This document shows positions 1-8,102 of a stretch of DNA of 64,000 nucleotides, in pieces. The DNA comes from Roseateles_C aquae. GTDB lineage: Bacteria; Pseudomonadota; Gammaproteobacteria; Burkholderiales; Burkholderiaceae_C. Below the pieces are notes generated by a model, which saw nothing but the letters and a program-made list of their open reading frames with translations, did no database searches and was not told the DNA's origin. The position numbers and the translations under genes are program-made. Numbering within the stretch: position 1 is the stretch's first letter; each line of letters opens with the position of its first letter. The stretch is from assembly GCF_032337115.1 (NCBI RefSeq), contig NZ_JAVXZY010000001.1, forward strand, positions 930,001-994,000, in the 5' to 3' direction.

Positions 1-239
1 ACGAGGCGCTGGCGGCGTACCAGCACTGGTGCCAGGACCAGCGCAAGCAGGGGCGGTCCACCCTGCCCTCGACGCTGGCCAACGAGGCTGCGATCAATCC
101 ATTCCTGCGTTGTGATGTGCCCGGCGTGCAAGCGTCGGTGCGCCAATGGCAGCGCGAACAGTCTTTGCCCATCGCGGCCGACGGCGACGTTGTCGCGATC
201 TTTGCCGGTCTGCGGCAGTGGAAGAACGAGTACCGATGA
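1..239 (+). CDS. gloB: Hydroxyacylglutathione hydrolase (glyoxalase II), C-terminal part
   Basis: This is the last 78 codons of a gene that begins before the window, read in the frame ending at TGA 237-239. The visible part contains an STLPSTLANEAAINPFLRC stretch and a terminal FAGLRQWKNEYR. Both resemble the C-terminal helical domain of glyoxalase II, which helps bind glutathione, including the usual NPFLR segment. Glyoxalase II hydrolyses S-lactoylglutathione to D-lactate and glutathione in the cytoplasm. The metallo-beta-lactamase metal ligands lie upstream and cannot be checked. The stop overlaps the ATG of mltD by 3 bases (ATGA), so the two are probably co-transcribed and translationally coupled. 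Confidence 0.85.
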   Translation, partial: EALAAYQHWCQDQRKQGRSTLPSTLANEAAINPFLRCDVPGVQASVRQWQREQSLPIAADGDVVAIFAGLRQWKNEYR

Positions 240-1879
240 GCCCATCCGCCCTGCCACAGCACGCTGCACTTTCTGCACCCACCCACCCACGCCTGGGGCT
301 CAGTGCCCTGACTGCCCTGCTCGCCGCCATCCTGGCTGGCTGTGCCAGCACGCCGACCGTCACCGATCGCAACGCCAATACGCCAGCGCGCAACTGGGTG
401 CAGGCTGCGCCACTGACCCAGGCCGAGGCCCTGCAACAGGCCGCTGCCCCCAGCGCCACCGCCGTGGCCAGCAGCGCGCTGCTGGAAGACAGCCTGAACC
501 CCGGCAGCAGCATCGATTTGAACAATGCCGAGGCCCGTGCCGATCTGTGGGCCCGCGTGCGCCGCGGTTTCAAGATGCCCGAGCTAGACAACGACGGCGT
601 CAAAAAGGCCGAGGCCTGGTACAGCGCCCGGCCCGACTATGTGCAGCGCATGACCGAGCGCGGCAGCCGCTACCTCTATCACATCATCGAAGAGGTCGAG
701 CGCCGCGGCCTGCCCAGCGAGCTGGCCCTGCTGCCCTTTGTTGAGAGCGCCTTCCGCGCCGATGCGCAATCGAATGCCAAGGCCGTCGGCATGTGGCAGT
801 TCATGCCGGCCACCGGCCGCGATTTCGCGCTGAAGCAGAACATCTTCCGTGACGATCGCCGCGACGTGCTGGCCTCGACCCGCGCCGCGCTGGACTATCT
901 GGAACGACTGGCCCGCCAGTTCGATGGCGACTGGCAGCTGGCGCTGGCGGCCTATAACTGGGGCCAGGGCAATGTGCAAAAGGCGATCGCGCGCAACCAG
1001 AAAGCCGGGCTGCCGACCGACTACGACAGCATCAAGATGCCGGACGAGACGCGCTACTACCTGCCCAAGCTGCAGGCGGTGAAGAACATCGTGCTGCGCC
1101 CCGAGGCCTACGGTTTGGCCCTGCCCGAGATCGCCAACCATCCGTACTTCCTCAGCGTGGCCATCGAGCGCGATATCGATGTGGACTTGGCCGCCCGGCT
1201 GGCCGGCATGGAACTGGAGCAGTTCAAGCAGTTCAATCCGCAGATGAACAAGCCGCTCATCCTGGCCGCCAGCACGCCGCGGGTGCTGCTGCCCTATGAC
1301 AACGCCGAGACCTTCGTCGGCAATCTGGCCGCCCACCGTGGCCCGCTGGCCAGCTGGACGGCCTGGGTGGTGCCCAAGACCATGAAACCAGCCGACGCCG
1401 CCCGCCAGGTCGGCATGAGCGAGGCCGAGTTGCGCGCCATCAACGGCATTCCGGCACGCATGCTGGTCAAGCAGGGCTCGACGCTGCTGGTGCCGCGTAC
1501 CGCGCACCGCGATAGCGATGTCTCCGTGCATCTGGCTGAAAACGCCAGCATGACGCTGACACCAGACGCCCCGCCGCTGCGCCGCGTCAGCATCAAGGCC
1601 GGCAAGGGCGAAACACTGGCCATGCTGGCCAAGCGGCAAAAGGTCAGCGTCGAACAGCTGGCCAGCTGGAACAAGCTGAGCGCCCATGCGGCGCTCAAGC
1701 CCGGTCAACAGCTGGTGATCTACACCAGCAAGCCGGCCGAGCCGGTGCTGCGTACCGCCGCGGCCAGCAAGGCGCCGGTGCGCGCCAGCAAGCCGCAGCG
1801 CGCCAAGCCGATCACGGTGGCCATGGCCCCGGGGGCCGGTGCGAACTCAGGCCGACAGCTGGCCCAGGCACAGCGCTGA
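236..1879 (+). CDS. mltD: Membrane-bound lytic murein transglycosylase D, lipoprotein
   Basis: The 547-residue protein cleaves peptidoglycan glycan strands to 1,6-anhydromuropeptides at the outer membrane. The ATG at 236 is chosen because it overlaps the gloB stop and gives a clean lipoprotein signal: a hydrophobic stretch (residues about 21-34) and the lipobox ILAGC with Cys36 as the lipidated residue. An SLT domain follows, with PFVESAF carrying the predicted catalytic Glu170 and then the GMWQFMPATGR motif. The C-terminal part holds two LysM-like peptidoglycan-binding segments, one around residues 365-415 and one around 440-490. The tail is Ala/Lys-rich. The gloB-mltD order is common in Burkholderiales. 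Transcription runs toward the leftward MAPEG gene. A GC-rich inverted repeat at 1886-1907 lies in the gap but has no U-tract. Confidence 0.93.
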   Translation: MSPSALPQHAALSAPTHPRLGLSALTALLAAILAGCASTPTVTDRNANTPARNWVQAAPLTQAEALQQAAAPSATAVASSALLEDSLNPGSSIDLNNAEARADLWARVRRGFKMPELDNDGVKKAEAWYSARPDYVQRMTERGSRYLYHIIEEVERRGLPSELALLPFVESAFRADAQSNAKAVGMWQFMPATGRDFALKQNIFRDDRRDVLASTRAALDYLERLARQFDGDWQLALAAYNWGQGNVQKAIARNQKAGLPTDYDSIKMPDETRYYLPKLQAVKNIVLRPEAYGLALPEIANHPYFLSVAIERDIDVDLAARLAGMELEQFKQFNPQMNKPLILAASTPRVLLPYDNAETFVGNLAAHRGPLASWTAWVVPKTMKPADAARQVGMSEAELRAINGIPARMLVKQGSTLLVPRTAHRDSDVSVHLAENASMTLTPDAPPLRRVSIKAGKGETLAMLAKRQKVSVEQLASWNKLSAHAALKPGQQLVIYTSKPAEPVLRTAAASKAPVRASKPQRAKPITVAMAPGAGANSGRQLAQAQR

Positions 1880-1925
1880 GCCCAGGGCCGGCTGAGTGTT
1901 GGCCGGCGCCTGATTCGGCTGGAAA

Positions 1926-2315
1926 TCAGGCGAAAAACAAGGCCACGCTGCAAGCCACGCCAGCCGCCCAGACCACGCTGCGCAGGCTGGCCTTGTCGGC
2001 CAGATAGCAGGCGATATAAGCCAAGCGTAGCGTGATGAAGGCCAGCGCCAGCAGGTCGATGCGAGCCTGCGCGGCCTGCATCTGCTGCGCCGCCAGCACA
2101 CCGGCGATGAACAGCGGCAGCGCTTCAAAGCTGTTGGCCTGCGCCGCATTGGCGCGCGCCTGCCAGCCCTGCTGGCGCGCCAGCCAGGCGCGCGGATCGC
2201 GGTTGTCAAAACCGCCCTCACGGCGCGGCTTGCCAAAGCCCCGCGACTTGGCCAGCCCGGCACAGACGATGGGCAACAGGCAGGCGGCGATCAGGCAGTA
2301 GTTCGCGAGGGTCAT
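1926..2315 (-). CDS. MAPEG-family integral membrane protein
   Basis: This 129-residue, strongly hydrophobic protein has about four transmembrane segments. It carries the signature RANAAQANSFEALPLF, which fits the RAxxNxxE pattern of the MAPEG superfamily (membrane-associated proteins in eicosanoid and glutathione metabolism). Bacterial members are small inner-membrane proteins, and most have no known substrate. The ATG at 2315 begins MTLANYCLIAACLLP, so the first membrane helix starts at once. Longer in-frame extensions upstream would overlap recR and lack hydrophobic character. It lies 73 bp downstream of recR on the same strand and may be read from the recR transcript. The specific function is unknown. 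Confidence 0.8.
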   Translation of the reverse strand: MTLANYCLIAACLLPIVCAGLAKSRGFGKPRREGGFDNRDPRAWLARQQGWQARANAAQANSFEALPLFIAGVLAAQQMQAAQARIDLLALAFITLRLAYIACYLADKASLRSVVWAAGVACSVALFFA

Positions 2316-2388
2316 GTCTTGCCTTTGGGTTCGGATTGAGGATGCGCTTGAAGCCAGCGCCGTGGCCAGGTGGCTGGCGCGCGTGGCC

Positions 2389-3036
2389 TCAGCGGCGGTC
2401 GACCAGCGCGTGGGCGATGGTACCCAGATCCACATATTCAAGCTCGCTGCCCACCGGCACGCCGCGCGCCAGCCGGGTGGCACGCAGGCCGCGCGCCTTC
2501 AGCGTCTCGGACAGCACATGCGCCGTCACCTCGCCCTCGGCGGTGAAACTGGTGGCCAGGATCACCTCCTCCACCTGCCCATCCGCCGCGCGCTCCAGCA
2601 GCTGGGCCACACCCAGCTCGCGCGCGCCAATGCCGTCCAGCGGGCTGACGCGGCCCTGCAGCACGAAGTAATAGCCCCGGTAGGAGCCGGTACGCTCCAT
2701 CGCCGCCTGATCGGCCGGCGTCTCGACAACGCAGAGCAGCCGCGCATCGCGCGTGGCGTCCTCGCACAGCGCGCAGATGCGCGCCTCGCTGAAGCTGTGG
2801 CAGCGCTCGCACTGCTGCACCCGCTCCGCCGCCGCCGCCAGGGCCGTGGACAGCCGTAGCGCTGCCTCGCGGTCATGCTGCAACAGGTGGTAAGCCATGC
2901 GCTGCGCCGACTTCTGACCCACACCCGGCAGGCCACGCAGCGCATCAATCAGTTGCTCAAGAGCGTTCAAAGCAGTGACTTCCGTGGATCCAGCTTCATC
3001 GGGCTGCGCGAGCTGCAAGGCCCGAGCGCGCAACAT
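2389..3036 (-). CDS. recR: Recombination mediator protein RecR
   Basis: RecR works with RecF and RecO to load RecA onto SSB-coated gaps. The protein shows the N-terminal helix-hairpin-helix (LRGLPGVGQKSAQRMAYHLL), a four-cysteine zinc finger (CERC, then CALC) and a TOPRIM domain containing VVETPADQAAMERTG. It ends with the usual Walker-B-like SELEYVDLGT region. At 215 residues it is longer than the usual 195-200. The ATG at 3036 adds about 22 residues before the conserved region, so an internal TTG at residue 23 (LNALEQLI) could be the true start. It follows ybaB and dnaX on the same strand, the widespread dnaX-ybaB-recR order. Here a palindromic repeat separates it from ybaB. Confidence 0.95.
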   Translation of the reverse strand: MLRARALQLAQPDEAGSTEVTALNALEQLIDALRGLPGVGQKSAQRMAYHLLQHDREAALRLSTALAAAAERVQQCERCHSFSEARICALCEDATRDARLLCVVETPADQAAMERTGSYRGYYFVLQGRVSPLDGIGARELGVAQLLERAADGQVEEVILATSFTAEGEVTAHVLSETLKARGLRATRLARGVPVGSELEYVDLGTIAHALVDRR

Positions 3037-3075
3037 GCTCAGGCCTTCACACAGTGCCGGTATTGACCGAGTGGC

Positions 3076-3148
3076 GTCCGAGGATCCGGCTTTGCCGGGC
3101 CTACGGACGTGCCCCCTTTGAGGGGGCGCGCGCAGCGCGTAGGGGGTG
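3076..3148. repeat. Composite palindromic intergenic repeat (REP/BIME-like)
   Basis: Three consecutive hairpins fill the gap between ybaB and recR. The first is GTCCG...CGGAC (3076-3080 with 3104-3108) enclosing CCGGC-TTT-GCCGG. The second is CCCCC-TTTGA-GGGGG. The third is CGCGC-GCA-GCGCG. The element is GC-rich, non-coding and has no U-tract on either strand. Similar mosaics of short hairpins are common between genes in Burkholderiales. They may attenuate or stabilise the transcript running from dnaX-ybaB into recR; that role is inferred. Confidence 0.65.
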
Positions 3149-3153
3149 GTCCA

Positions 3154-3480
3154 TCAGAACGGAAACTTCATCCCCGGCGGCAGCGGCATACCAGCCGTCA
3201 GCTTGCCCATCTTTTCCTGGCTGACCGTCTCGGCACGGCGCAGGCCGTCGTTGAAGGCGGCGGCGATCAGGTCTTCCAGCATGTCCTTGTCATCGGCCAA
3301 CAGGCTGGGGTCGATGGTGACACGGCGCACCTCGTGCTTGCAGGTCATCAAGACCTTGACCATGCCGGAGCCCGACTCGCCCTCGACCTCGATATTGCCC
3401 AGTTCGTCCTGCGCCTTCTTCAGGTTGTCCTGCATGGCCTGAGCCTGCTTCATCAAACCGGCCAGTTGACCCTTCATCAT
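3154..3480 (-). CDS. ybaB: Nucleoid-associated protein, YbaB/EbfC family
   Basis: The 108-residue protein belongs to the small YbaB/EbfC family of dimeric DNA-binding proteins that coat the nucleoid. It begins MMKGQLAGLMKQAQAMQDNL and ends GGMPLPPG-like (AGMPLPPGMKFPF), the typical start and end of the family. A good ribosome-binding site (AAGGAG) stands 8 bases before the first of two adjacent ATG codons, so either ATG could be used. The gene is located between dnaX and recR, as in most proteobacteria. A 134-bp gap separates it from the dnaX stop and contains nothing I recognise. Confidence 0.95.
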   Translation of the reverse strand: MMKGQLAGLMKQAQAMQDNLKKAQDELGNIEVEGESGSGMVKVLMTCKHEVRRVTIDPSLLADDKDMLEDLIAAAFNDGLRRAETVSQEKMGKLTAGMPLPPGMKFPF

Positions 3481-3614
3481 GATTGCTTCTCCTTCGAGTT
3501 CAGTGATTCACTGGCGCTGTACAGAGCCCCGCTCCTGCAGCGCCGATTTCGATGGACTGGCCCACGGCGTGCGACGCGGTATCGCCCGTCGCTACGCCAG
3601 CCGGCTCGCCCCAG

Positions 3615-5942
3615 TCAATGCGGCTTGATCGACCCCTGCACAATCCGCGCCGTCCTGAACTGGCTGAGCAGTTGCTGAACGAAGGGGTCTTCAAGAATGA
3701 TCTGCTCGGCACGCCGCTGCCGAGCCTGCGTGGCCGTGGCCTCGCGCAGCGCGGCCGAATCGGTGGCCACGCCGGGCTCCAGCTCGATCTGCACCGGCTG
3801 ATCCAGCAGGGCGGCCAAGGCGGACTGCAGCTTGTCCTTCAGCGCCGGCTGGCGCAGCGATTCGCGCTCGACGCGAAAGCGCCAGCGCTGCGGCGTGCTC
3901 TGCTCGTCGATGGCCAGGCACTCGGCCTGCATCGCCAGTTCACGCGCCAACGCTGTCAGCCCCAACTGCCTGACCAGGCCCGCCCAGCGCTCGCCGAGTG
4001 CTGTCGGCTGCAAGGGCACATCGGCGCCGGCAGTGCTGGCGTAAGCGCCCTCGCCGCGATCCGATCTGGCGGCGCGACGGGTGGGCTCGGGCAGGTCGCC
4101 ATAGCCACCGTCAGCATCTGTTGCACCCGGAGCGCCCTGGGCACCATCTTCAGCCTCGGCCGGCCGGCCCGCTTCGCCAGCCTGGGCCGCGAAGCCGTGC
4201 CCGTCTTCATCGGCCGGCGGCGCGTCGAGCCAAGGCGGCAAATCATCGTCAGGGGCCGGCGCAGGCGCTGCAGCCACCGGCCGCGGGCGCAGCCGCGCGC
4301 TCATTGGCCCGGCATCGGCAGCATCGCGTGACAGGCGCCTGGCTGGCGCTGCCGTCGGCGCGGCAGGCAGGGCTGGCGCTGCTGCAGCTGCGACCTCGTC
4401 GACCGCAGGCTCGGGCGCAGCGTCTGGTGCAGCCCCAATCGCCAAGGGCTCGGCGGCTGCCGACTCAAACGCCCTCACTGGCGGCCGTTCACTTGGAGCG
4501 TCAGACGGCAGCTCGCTCGGCGAAACAAGGGGTGCGGCGGGCTCAGGCTGATTCAGCGCCGTGTTGGCGGCCGCATAGCCTGGGTCTGGCGCGGGCTCGC
4601 TGACTTGGGCTTGAGGGACTTCGGCATCGGCCGAACCGGCGGGCGCCCTGCTTACCGCTGATGCAAGCGGCAGGCTGGCGCTCGGTGGCGCGGTTCGTAG
4701 CAGCGGCGCTGTCGCAGCCGGGGCACTCGCGACCGGCGCAGCGTCAGCAGCAGCCGCAACAGGGGCCGGCGCGCTGCTGGCGGTCGACGTCGCGCCGCTC
4801 GTGCTCAGCGCCTTGCCGCCACCGCTGCCCCCACCACCGCCACCGGTCGGGCGAAAGCTGAGCATGCGCAGCAGCACCATCACCAGGCCTGCATATTCGT
4901 CCGGCGCCAGCGGCAGCTCCTGGCGGCCATGCAGGGCCAGGCTGTACATCAGCTGGGTCTCGTCGGGCGGCAGCAGCGGCGCCAGGCGGCGCAGCTCGGC
5001 GGTATCGGGGTCTTGCTCGTCCAGGGCGGCAGGCGCGGCCTGGGCCACGGCGATCTGCTGCAGCGTCGTCGCCAGGTCTTCCAGCGTGCCGGCCGCAGAA
5101 AGGCCGAGGCTGCGCAAGCGATCGGCCTGGGCGACGACGGCCGGGCCGTCGGCCGCGATCAGCGCATCAAGAATGGCCACCACATGGCCGCGGTCCACCG
5201 TGCCCAGCATCTGGCGCACGCCGGCCTCGGCCAACTGCCCGGCGCCGAAGGCGATGGCCTGGTCGGTCAGCGACAGCGCATCGCGCATCGAGCCGCGCGC
5301 CGCGCGCGCCAGCAAGCGCAGCGCGCCCGGTTCAGCCGGCACGCTTTCGGTCTGCAGCACCTGGGTCAGATGCGAGAGCACGTTTTGCGGCGACATCGGC
5401 CGCAGATTGAACTGCAGGCAGCGGCTCAGCACGGTGACCGGCACCTTCTGGGGGTCAGTCGTTGCAAGCACGAACTTCAGGTACTCGGGCGGCTCCTCCA
5501 GCGTTTTCAGCATCGCATTGAAGGCGGTGTTGGAGAGCATGTGCACTTCGTCGATCATGTAGACCTTGAAGCGGCCAACCACCGGCTTGTAGACGGCCTG
5601 ATCAAGCAGCTGCGAAATTTCCTCGACGCCACGGTTGGAGGCCGCATCGAGCTCCACATAGTCGACAAAGCGACCGCTGTCGATATCGCGGCAGGCTTCG
5701 CAGACGCCGCAGGGCTGGGCGGTGATCGTGCCCTGGCCATCCGCGCCGGTGCAGTTCAGGCTCTTGGCCAGGATGCGCGAGACGGTCGTCTTGCCCACAC
5801 CCCGCGTGCCGGTGAACAGATAGGCGTGGTGCAAGCGCTGCTGCGTCAGCGCATTGGCCAGCGCCTGCACGACATGCTCCTGACCCACCAGCTCCTCAAA
5901 GCTGTGGGGACGGTATTTACGCGCGAGGACCTGATAACTCAT
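3615..5942 (-). CDS. dnaX: DNA polymerase III subunit gamma/tau (clamp loader)
   Basis: The 775-residue protein is the ATPase motor of the clamp loader and tethers the polymerase cores. The AAA+ domain has Walker A GTRGVGKT (45-52), a zinc module (CTG...CGVCEAC), the Walker B-like MIDEVHML and the SRC arginine finger (VLSRCLQF). Domain III follows to about residue 365. A low-complexity linker of about 260 residues, rich in Ala, Pro and Gly and including GGGGGGSGGG, then leads to the tau-specific C-terminal domain. I see no obvious A-rich slippage site for making the short gamma form. A TAGAAT hexamer lies only 6 bases before the ATG and there is no ribosome-binding site, so the mRNA may be leaderless. 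The 139-bp repeat array lies immediately upstream. Confidence 0.96.
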   Translation of the reverse strand: MSYQVLARKYRPHSFEELVGQEHVVQALANALTQQRLHHAYLFTGTRGVGKTTVSRILAKSLNCTGADGQGTITAQPCGVCEACRDIDSGRFVDYVELDAASNRGVEEISQLLDQAVYKPVVGRFKVYMIDEVHMLSNTAFNAMLKTLEEPPEYLKFVLATTDPQKVPVTVLSRCLQFNLRPMSPQNVLSHLTQVLQTESVPAEPGALRLLARAARGSMRDALSLTDQAIAFGAGQLAEAGVRQMLGTVDRGHVVAILDALIAADGPAVVAQADRLRSLGLSAAGTLEDLATTLQQIAVAQAAPAALDEQDPDTAELRRLAPLLPPDETQLMYSLALHGRQELPLAPDEYAGLVMVLLRMLSFRPTGGGGGGSGGGKALSTSGATSTASSAPAPVAAAADAAPVASAPAATAPLLRTAPPSASLPLASAVSRAPAGSADAEVPQAQVSEPAPDPGYAAANTALNQPEPAAPLVSPSELPSDAPSERPPVRAFESAAAEPLAIGAAPDAAPEPAVDEVAAAAAPALPAAPTAAPARRLSRDAADAGPMSARLRPRPVAAAPAPAPDDDLPPWLDAPPADEDGHGFAAQAGEAGRPAEAEDGAQGAPGATDADGGYGDLPEPTRRAARSDRGEGAYASTAGADVPLQPTALGERWAGLVRQLGLTALARELAMQAECLAIDEQSTPQRWRFRVERESLRQPALKDKLQSALAALLDQPVQIELEPGVATDSAALREATATQARQRRAEQIILEDPFVQQLLSQFRTARIVQGSIKPH

Positions 5943-5970
5943 GAAGGCATTCTAGGGCTGCTGGAGGGGT

Positions 5971-6380
5971 AGGCCCCTCGCCCAGGTCCCCGGGCCTTTG
6001 GCCCGTGGGCTGGTCGGTCCCCCGAGGGGACGAAGCTTGGCGCCGCTTGCGCAGGCGCCGAGCTTCAGGGCAGCCGCCTTGGGGCGGCCCGGCGGCGGCT
6101 GAGGCTGCAGGCCCCTCGCCCAGGTCCCCGGGCCTGCGGCTCCGTGGGCTGGTCGGTCCCCCGAGGGGACAAAGCTCGGCGCCGCTGGCGCGGGCACCGC
6201 GCTTCAGGGCAGCCGCCTTGGGGCGGCCCGGCGGCGGCTGAGGCTGCAGGCCCCTCGCCCAGGTCCCCGGGCCTGCGGCTCCGTGGGCTGGTCGGTCCCC
6301 CGAGGGGACAAAGCTCGGCGCCGCTGGCGCGGGCACCGCGCTTCAGGGCAGCCGCCTTGGGGCGGCCCGGCGGCGGCTGC
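5971..6380. repeat. Tandem array of three 139-bp GC-rich repeat units
   Basis: Three head-to-tail copies begin at 5971, 6109 and 6248, each opening with AGGCCCCTCGCCCAGGTCC. Copies 2 and 3 are identical over their shared length, while copy 1 has several substitutions and is one base shorter. Each unit contains nested palindromes: GGTCCCCGGGCC, TCCCCCGAGGGGA, and a GC-rich block CTTGGGGCGGCCCGGCG. The array fills most of the 498-bp gap between the divergent genes dnaX and purM, where their upstream promoter regions should lie. Short reading frames inside it are repeat translations and not genes. A fragment of the same family lies inside dnaG (24601-24690). Confidence 0.9.
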
Positions 6381-6407
6381 AAGTGCGGCGCTCAGGCTTG
6401 GCCTGGC

Positions 6408-6434
6408 TTGGTCTTGGCGCTGGTGACCGATAAT
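6408..6434 (+). promoter_or_regulatory. Candidate purM promoter giving a leaderless transcript
   Basis: The hexamer GATAAT (6429-6434) is a good -10 match, with TTGGTC (6408-6413) as a weak -35 at a short 15-base spacing. The -10 ends only 6 bases before the purM ATG at 6441, and no ribosome-binding site is present. Transcription would therefore begin at or next to the start codon. Confidence 0.4.
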
Positions 6435-6440
6435 GTCCCG

Positions 6441-7565
6441 ATGAGCACGCACGCCCCCTCCTCTCCCGACACGCTGAGCTACGAGCAAGCCGGCGTCAAC
6501 TACGACCTGATCGACCCGCTGAAGATCAGCGCCCAGCGCGCCGCTTCAGCCACTGGCGCCCATCTGGGCGTTCATGGCTTCAGCGAAGTGCCGGCCTCGC
6601 GCGGCGAGTCGGCCTATGTCGTCGATGTGGGCCCGTTCTATATGGCGTCCATCGTCGAGTGCCTGGGCACCAAGACGCTGGTGGCCGATGAGATGCATCA
6701 GCTGACCGGCAAGAGCTTCTATGCCGGCATCGCCCAGGACACCATCGCGATGGCGATCAACGACCTGATCACTGTTGGCGCCACGCCACTGGTGGTGCAG
6801 GCCTACTGGGCCGCCGGTGGTTCCGACTGGTTTGGCGACAAACAGCGCGCCCAGGCCTTGGTCGAAGGCTGGAAGAAGGCCTGCGACGTCTGCCAGGTCG
6901 CCTGGGGCGGTGGCGAGACGCCGGCGCTGGCCGGCATCGTCGAGTCCGGCCGCATCGATCTGGCGGCCTCCTGCACCGGCCTGATCAACCCGAAGACGCG
7001 GCTGTCGGTCGGCGACGATCTGGCTGCCGGCGATGCCATCGTGCTGCTGGCGTCCAGCGGCATCCACGCCAACGGCCTGTCGCTGGCGCGCAAGCTGGTT
7101 GAGCGGCTGCCGCAAGGCTATCTGACCGAAATCTCGCCCGGCCTCAGCTATGGCGAGGCGCTGCTGGCGCCGACGGTGCTGTACTCGCCGGTCACCGAAG
7201 CCCTGTTCAAGGCCGGCATCCAGCCGCATTACTGCGCCAATATCACCGGCCACGGCTGGCGCAAGCTGCTGCGCCATCCGGCGCGCTTCACCTACCGCAT
7301 CCACACGGTGCCGCCAGTCACGCCGGTGCTGAAGTTCATCCAAGAACAGGCCAAGCAGGATGACCGCGAAGCCTATTCGACGCTGAATATGGGCGCCGGT
7401 TTCGCCATCTTCGTGCCCGCTGCCGACGCCGAGCGCACGGTCGAAATCTCGCGCGCCTGCGGCATCGAGGCCTGGGTGGCCGGTCAGCTGGAAGAAGGCG
7501 AGAAGCAGTTGCTGATTGAGCCGCTGAACATCCGCTTCAGCGACGACGATTTGCAGTTGCGCTGA
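6441..7565 (+). CDS. PurM-like AIR synthase family protein
   Basis: The 374-residue protein belongs to the PurM (phosphoribosylformylglycinamidine cyclo-ligase) superfamily. It has the N-terminal LSYEQAGVNYD, then INDLITVGATPLVVQAYWAAGG, GGETPALAG, ASSGIHANGLSLARKL, LLAPTVLY, NITGHGW and LNMGAGFAIFVP. Each parallels a classical PurM motif, but several differ. The usual GTDGVGTK loop reads VECLGTKT, and HITGGG reads NITGHGW. It could be the sole purine-pathway enzyme in a divergent form, or a second paralogue with another ATP-dependent role. The window cannot decide, so no symbol is assigned. The ATG at 6441 matches the conserved N-terminus. The gene stands alone between the repeat array and its own terminator. 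Confidence 0.75.
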   Translation: MSTHAPSSPDTLSYEQAGVNYDLIDPLKISAQRAASATGAHLGVHGFSEVPASRGESAYVVDVGPFYMASIVECLGTKTLVADEMHQLTGKSFYAGIAQDTIAMAINDLITVGATPLVVQAYWAAGGSDWFGDKQRAQALVEGWKKACDVCQVAWGGGETPALAGIVESGRIDLAASCTGLINPKTRLSVGDDLAAGDAIVLLASSGIHANGLSLARKLVERLPQGYLTEISPGLSYGEALLAPTVLYSPVTEALFKAGIQPHYCANITGHGWRKLLRHPARFTYRIHTVPPVTPVLKFIQEQAKQDDREAYSTLNMGAGFAIFVPAADAERTVEISRACGIEAWVAGQLEEGEKQLLIEPLNIRFSDDDLQLR

Positions 7566-7608
7566 TCCGCAAGGCCGCCCCGCCACGGGGTGGGCTGATC
7601 ACATCAAC

Positions 7609-7642
7609 AAAGCCCGCCAGACTGCGACGCCTGGCGGGCTTT
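7609..7642 (+). terminator. Rho-independent-type hairpin after the purM-like gene
   Basis: AAAGCCCGCCAG and CTGGCGGGCTTT form a perfect 12-bp stem around a 10-base loop, 44 bases after the purM-like stop. The arms carry A- and T-runs, so it could also serve the convergent leftward gene ending at 7671. Confidence 0.85.
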
Positions 7643-7670
7643 GTCGTTCATGGCGCCAACAGTGCGCCGC

Positions 7671-8102
7671 TCAGGCTCGCAGCCGCCAACCGGCCTGCCA
7701 CAAGGCCTGCACTGCGGCCTTGCGGGCCTGTTGCAGCAAGTCGCCGGGCTGCAGCGCCGCGCCGCGCGGCAGCGCCGGGCTCAGCCATTGCGGGCCGGTA
7801 TCGCGCCCCAGACGCGGCTGACCATGGCGCTCGGCGCGAAACAGCGCCAAACGCCAAGCCGGCTGACCGGGGTGGCGCGAGCGGTCAGATGCCTCATCGG
7901 CCAGCAGGCCGCACCAATCGTCGGCCTGCAGGCGGTAGGCGGCGGCGAGGATTTCTGCACTGCTGGGCGTGGCGCTCAGCTCGGCAACCTCGTGCCCATG
8001 CGGATCAAGCAGATGAAGCGGGGCTTGGACAGCGCTGGCGCCCCAGAGGCGGGCAGACTGAGCCTGGCTGAGCAGACGATCGAATTGAGCCAATCCGTGC
8101 AT
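7671..8102 (-). CDS. Hypothetical protein, 143 residues
   Basis: I do not recognise this protein. It is soluble in appearance, with no signal peptide or membrane segment, and it is rich in Ala, Leu, Arg and Trp. It begins MHGLAQFDRLLSQAQSARLWG and contains HLLDPHGHEVAELSATPSSAEILAAAYRLQADDW, after which the composition looks low in conserved motifs. The ATG at 8102 has a GGAG sequence about 11 bases upstream. A GTG at 8126 in the same frame would add eight residues but overlies that site. Base composition and third-position GC match the neighbours, which supports it being a real gene. It faces the purM-like gene and shares its terminator region. Confidence 0.55.
   Translation of the reverse strand: MHGLAQFDRLLSQAQSARLWGASAVQAPLHLLDPHGHEVAELSATPSSAEILAAAYRLQADDWCGLLADEASDRSRHPGQPAWRLALFRAERHGQPRLGRDTGPQWLSPALPRGAALQPGDLLQQARKAAVQALWQAGWRLRA

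Noticed and set aside
5971..6380. CRISPR array
   Set aside because: The units are 139 bp, directly abutting and nearly identical, with no variable spacers and no cas genes in the window.
5917..6488. Several short protein-coding frames within the repeat array
   Set aside because: The same peptide recurs in each copy because the DNA is repeated. No start signals or conserved protein features are seen.
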